A stretch of DNA of 64,000 nucleotides from Lachnoclostridium sp. An169 (GTDB lineage Bacteria > Bacillota > Clostridia > Lachnospirales > Lachnospiraceae): assembly GCF_002160525.1 (NCBI RefSeq), contig NZ_NFKT01000002.1:62001-126000 (forward strand). The letters are read 5' to 3'. Of the stretch, positions 62,883 to 64,000 are shown in pieces (within the stretch, counting starts at the first letter, position 1; every line of letters begins with the position of its first letter). Below the pieces are notes generated by a model. That model saw nothing but the letters and a program-made list of their open reading frames with translations, searched no databases and was not told where the DNA came from. A program made the translations under genes and the position numbers.

Positions 62883-63803
62883 ATGGATAATGAAGGAATG
62901 AGAGGAAAAATGAGCGAGGCAGCGCAGTATGAGCTGATCGAACTCCTCTGCCGTATGATGCCGGGCGGAATCATAGGGATATATATAGAAAAGGGTTTCC
63001 CTCTTTATGTCATCAACGACACGATGCTTCAGATGCTGGGATATACTTACGACGAGTTTGTTGAGAGGACAGGGGGAATGATGCTCAATGCGGTTTGCGC
63101 GGCGGACCGCGATATCGTCCAGGCACTTCTGTCAGCCAGGGTAAAGTGGGAAAAGCAGCTGGCTGTAGAGTACAGGATTATAAGAAAGGACGGATCCTTT
63201 CTCTGGGTTCACGATGTGGGGCGAAAGCTTACCATGGAAGACGGCCGTCAGGTTATTATCAGTGTCCTCGTAGATATTTCAGACAGCAGGAAAATGAGAG
63301 ACCGTCTTATGGAAGAAGCGGAGAAAGATTATCTCACAGGTGTGTTCAACAGAAAAGGCGGCGAGATTCTGATCTCACGCCATATGCAGAAGGATGTGCC
63401 CTACATATTCCTCATGTTTGATCTGGATAATTTTAAGAATGTAAATGATCTGTACGGACATAATGAAGGCGATATAATGCTCCGGTTTATGGGCGGGCTT
63501 CTGAAACGTTCGTTCCGGGCTTCGGACTTTGTCATACGGCTGGGCGGCGACGAGTTCGCTCTGTTTGCGCAGCCCTGCCACAGCCCGGAGGCTGTATCCG
63601 AGATTGCAGAGAGAATAATCCGGAGTTATGAAGAAGAGGCAGGGCGCAGATATCCCCTTGTGTCCACATCAGTTTCCATAGGCGGCATATACGGGACACA
63701 GGAGAGAACCTTCTCCGAACTCTACAAGATGGCAGACCGGATTCTCTACGGGATCAAGCGGAACGGAAAGGGAAGATGCGAGATCCTGCAGGAGCAGGAA
63801 TAA
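62883..63803 (+). CDS. PAS-GGDEF diguanylate cyclase
   Basis: A 306-residue soluble protein. PAS domain (about 18-135, YVINDTMLQMLGYTYDEFV) and GGDEF domain (140-305) with an intact active site: FDLDNFKNVND (about 179-189) and GGDEF at 221-225. RASD at 212-215 is the product-inhibition I-site RxxD exactly five residues before GGDEF. It should make c-di-GMP from two GTP under PAS control. The region upstream has a weak TTGACG...TTTGAT pair, so it may be read from the kinase operon or on its own. Confidence 0.94.
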   Translation: MDNEGMRGKMSEAAQYELIELLCRMMPGGIIGIYIEKGFPLYVINDTMLQMLGYTYDEFVERTGGMMLNAVCAADRDIVQALLSARVKWEKQLAVEYRIIRKDGSFLWVHDVGRKLTMEDGRQVIISVLVDISDSRKMRDRLMEEAEKDYLTGVFNRKGGEILISRHMQKDVPYIFLMFDLDNFKNVNDLYGHNEGDIMLRFMGGLLKRSFRASDFVIRLGGDEFALFAQPCHSPEAVSEIAERIIRSYEEEAGRRYPLVSTSVSIGGIYGTQERTFSELYKMADRILYGIKRNGKGRCEILQEQE

Positions 63804-63814
63804 AGGAAGACAGC

Positions 63815-63850
63815 AAAAAAGGACTATGACGCATGTGCAGAGTCCTTTTT
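63815..63850. terminator. bidirectional intrinsic terminator
   Basis: AAAAAAGGACT (63815-63825) pairs with AGTCCTTTTT (63841-63850). It lies between the diguanylate cyclase gene and the converging tRNA-Val, and has T-runs in both directions. Confidence 0.85.
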
Positions 63851-63855
63851 ATCAG

Positions 63856-63928
63856 TGGAAACAACGGGGCTCGAACCCATGACCTCCCGCTAGTCAGGCG
63901 AGCGCTCTCCCAGCTGAGCTATGTTTCC
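63856..63928 (-). tRNA. tRNA-Val (anticodon GAC)
   Basis: Read on the minus strand: acceptor GGAAACA pairs with TGTTTCC, the D-arm is GCTCAGCTGGGAGAGC, the anticodon loop CTGACTA gives GAC, and the T-loop is TTCGAGC. The discriminator is A and CCA is not encoded. It reads GUC and GUU codons. Confidence 0.95.
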
Positions 63929-63931
63929 GTC

Positions 63932-63945
63932 TGCGGCCGGCCGCA
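63932..63945. other. 14-bp perfect palindrome in the tRNA spacer
   Basis: TGCGGCCGGCCGCA is its own reverse complement. A GC-rich mini-hairpin GCCGC-TTC-GCGGC follows at 63954-63966. Together they fill most of the 42-base gap between two minus-strand tRNAs and may mark tRNA precursor processing. Confidence 0.5.
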
Positions 63946-63970
63946 AAGTGTTCGCCGCTTCGCGGCCAAG

Positions 63971-64000
63971 TGGACCTGGCGGGAATCGAACCCGCGTCCA
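63971..64000 (-). tRNA. partial tRNA, isotype undetermined (cut by window end)
   Basis: On the minus strand the 3' part of a tRNA is visible: T-arm GCGGGTTCGATTCCCGC followed by the acceptor half CAGGTCC and discriminator A. The anticodon lies beyond the window, so the amino acid cannot be assigned. With tRNA-Val it forms a tRNA cluster. Confidence 0.85.

Overview
The window looks like chromosomal DNA of a gut-type member of Clostridia, most likely Lachnospiraceae. The basis is moderate GC content, strong AGGAGG-type ribosome binding sites, a classic Firmicute order of housekeeping genes (priA-def-fmt-yugP-rsmB-rlmN-stp-prkC-rsgA-rpe-thiN), a single-chain pyruvate:ferredoxin oxidoreductase, HrcA/CIRCE control of clpB, and fucose use. 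Species cannot be fixed from the sequence alone. No phage, insertion sequence, CRISPR array or origin was seen.

Layout. 1-5.8 kb: accessory genes (an AAA-ATPase/PD-(D/E)XK protein cut by the window edge, a metallo-beta-lactamase-fold protein, a small membrane-anchored protein, a divergent aldo/keto reductase and LysR pair, a decayed AlbA/COG2865-type gene, a small orphan). 5.9-11 kb: clpB behind a CIRCE-overlapped promoter, then dinB and an acyltransferase. 11-26.7 kb: a long co-directional housekeeping run from murE to lgt (replication restart, formyl-Met handling, rRNA methylation, the Stp/PrkC phosphatase-kinase pair, ribosome GTPases, thiamine). 26.7-27.1 kb: a noncoding gap with a 33-nt tandem repeat. 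27-30.7 kb: pyruvate:ferredoxin oxidoreductase. 30.8-35.8 kb: a fucose module (AraC regulator, FucI, RhaB-type kinase, FucU). 36-39.3 kb: a small coiled-coil protein, secG, rnr, smpB. 39.4-52.1 kb: an accessory sugar-catabolic block with a divergent PocR/AraC regulator and a HAD phosphatase, followed by an esterase, a FucI/AraA-like isomerase, an aldo/keto reductase, a xylose-isomerase-like TIM-barrel enzyme, an FGGY kinase, a DUF4432 epimerase-like protein, a class II aldolase and, beyond a hairpin terminator, a GH78-like glycosidase. 52.2-63.8 kb: five consecutive signalling proteins (EAL with three degenerate GGDEF domains, CheB-CheR fusion, hybrid histidine kinase, REC-HD-GYP, PAS-GGDEF) with tRNA-Ala in the middle. 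tRNA-Val and a second, cut tRNA close the window on the minus strand.

How the genes may work together. The 41-52 kb operon contains one candidate enzyme for each step of a full route: ester or glycoside removal, mutarotation, aldose-ketose isomerisation, epimerisation, phosphorylation, retro-aldol cleavage, and reduction of the aldehyde product. No transporter is encoded and no enzyme has an obvious signal peptide, so the substrate is expected to be handled in the cytoplasm. The substrate is unknown, which makes this the best candidate for an undescribed pathway. The 52-64 kb block encodes both making (one intact GGDEF) and breaking (one EAL and one HD-GYP) of cyclic di-GMP, next to phosphorelay and methylation-type signalling proteins, and may form one local c-di-GMP circuit.
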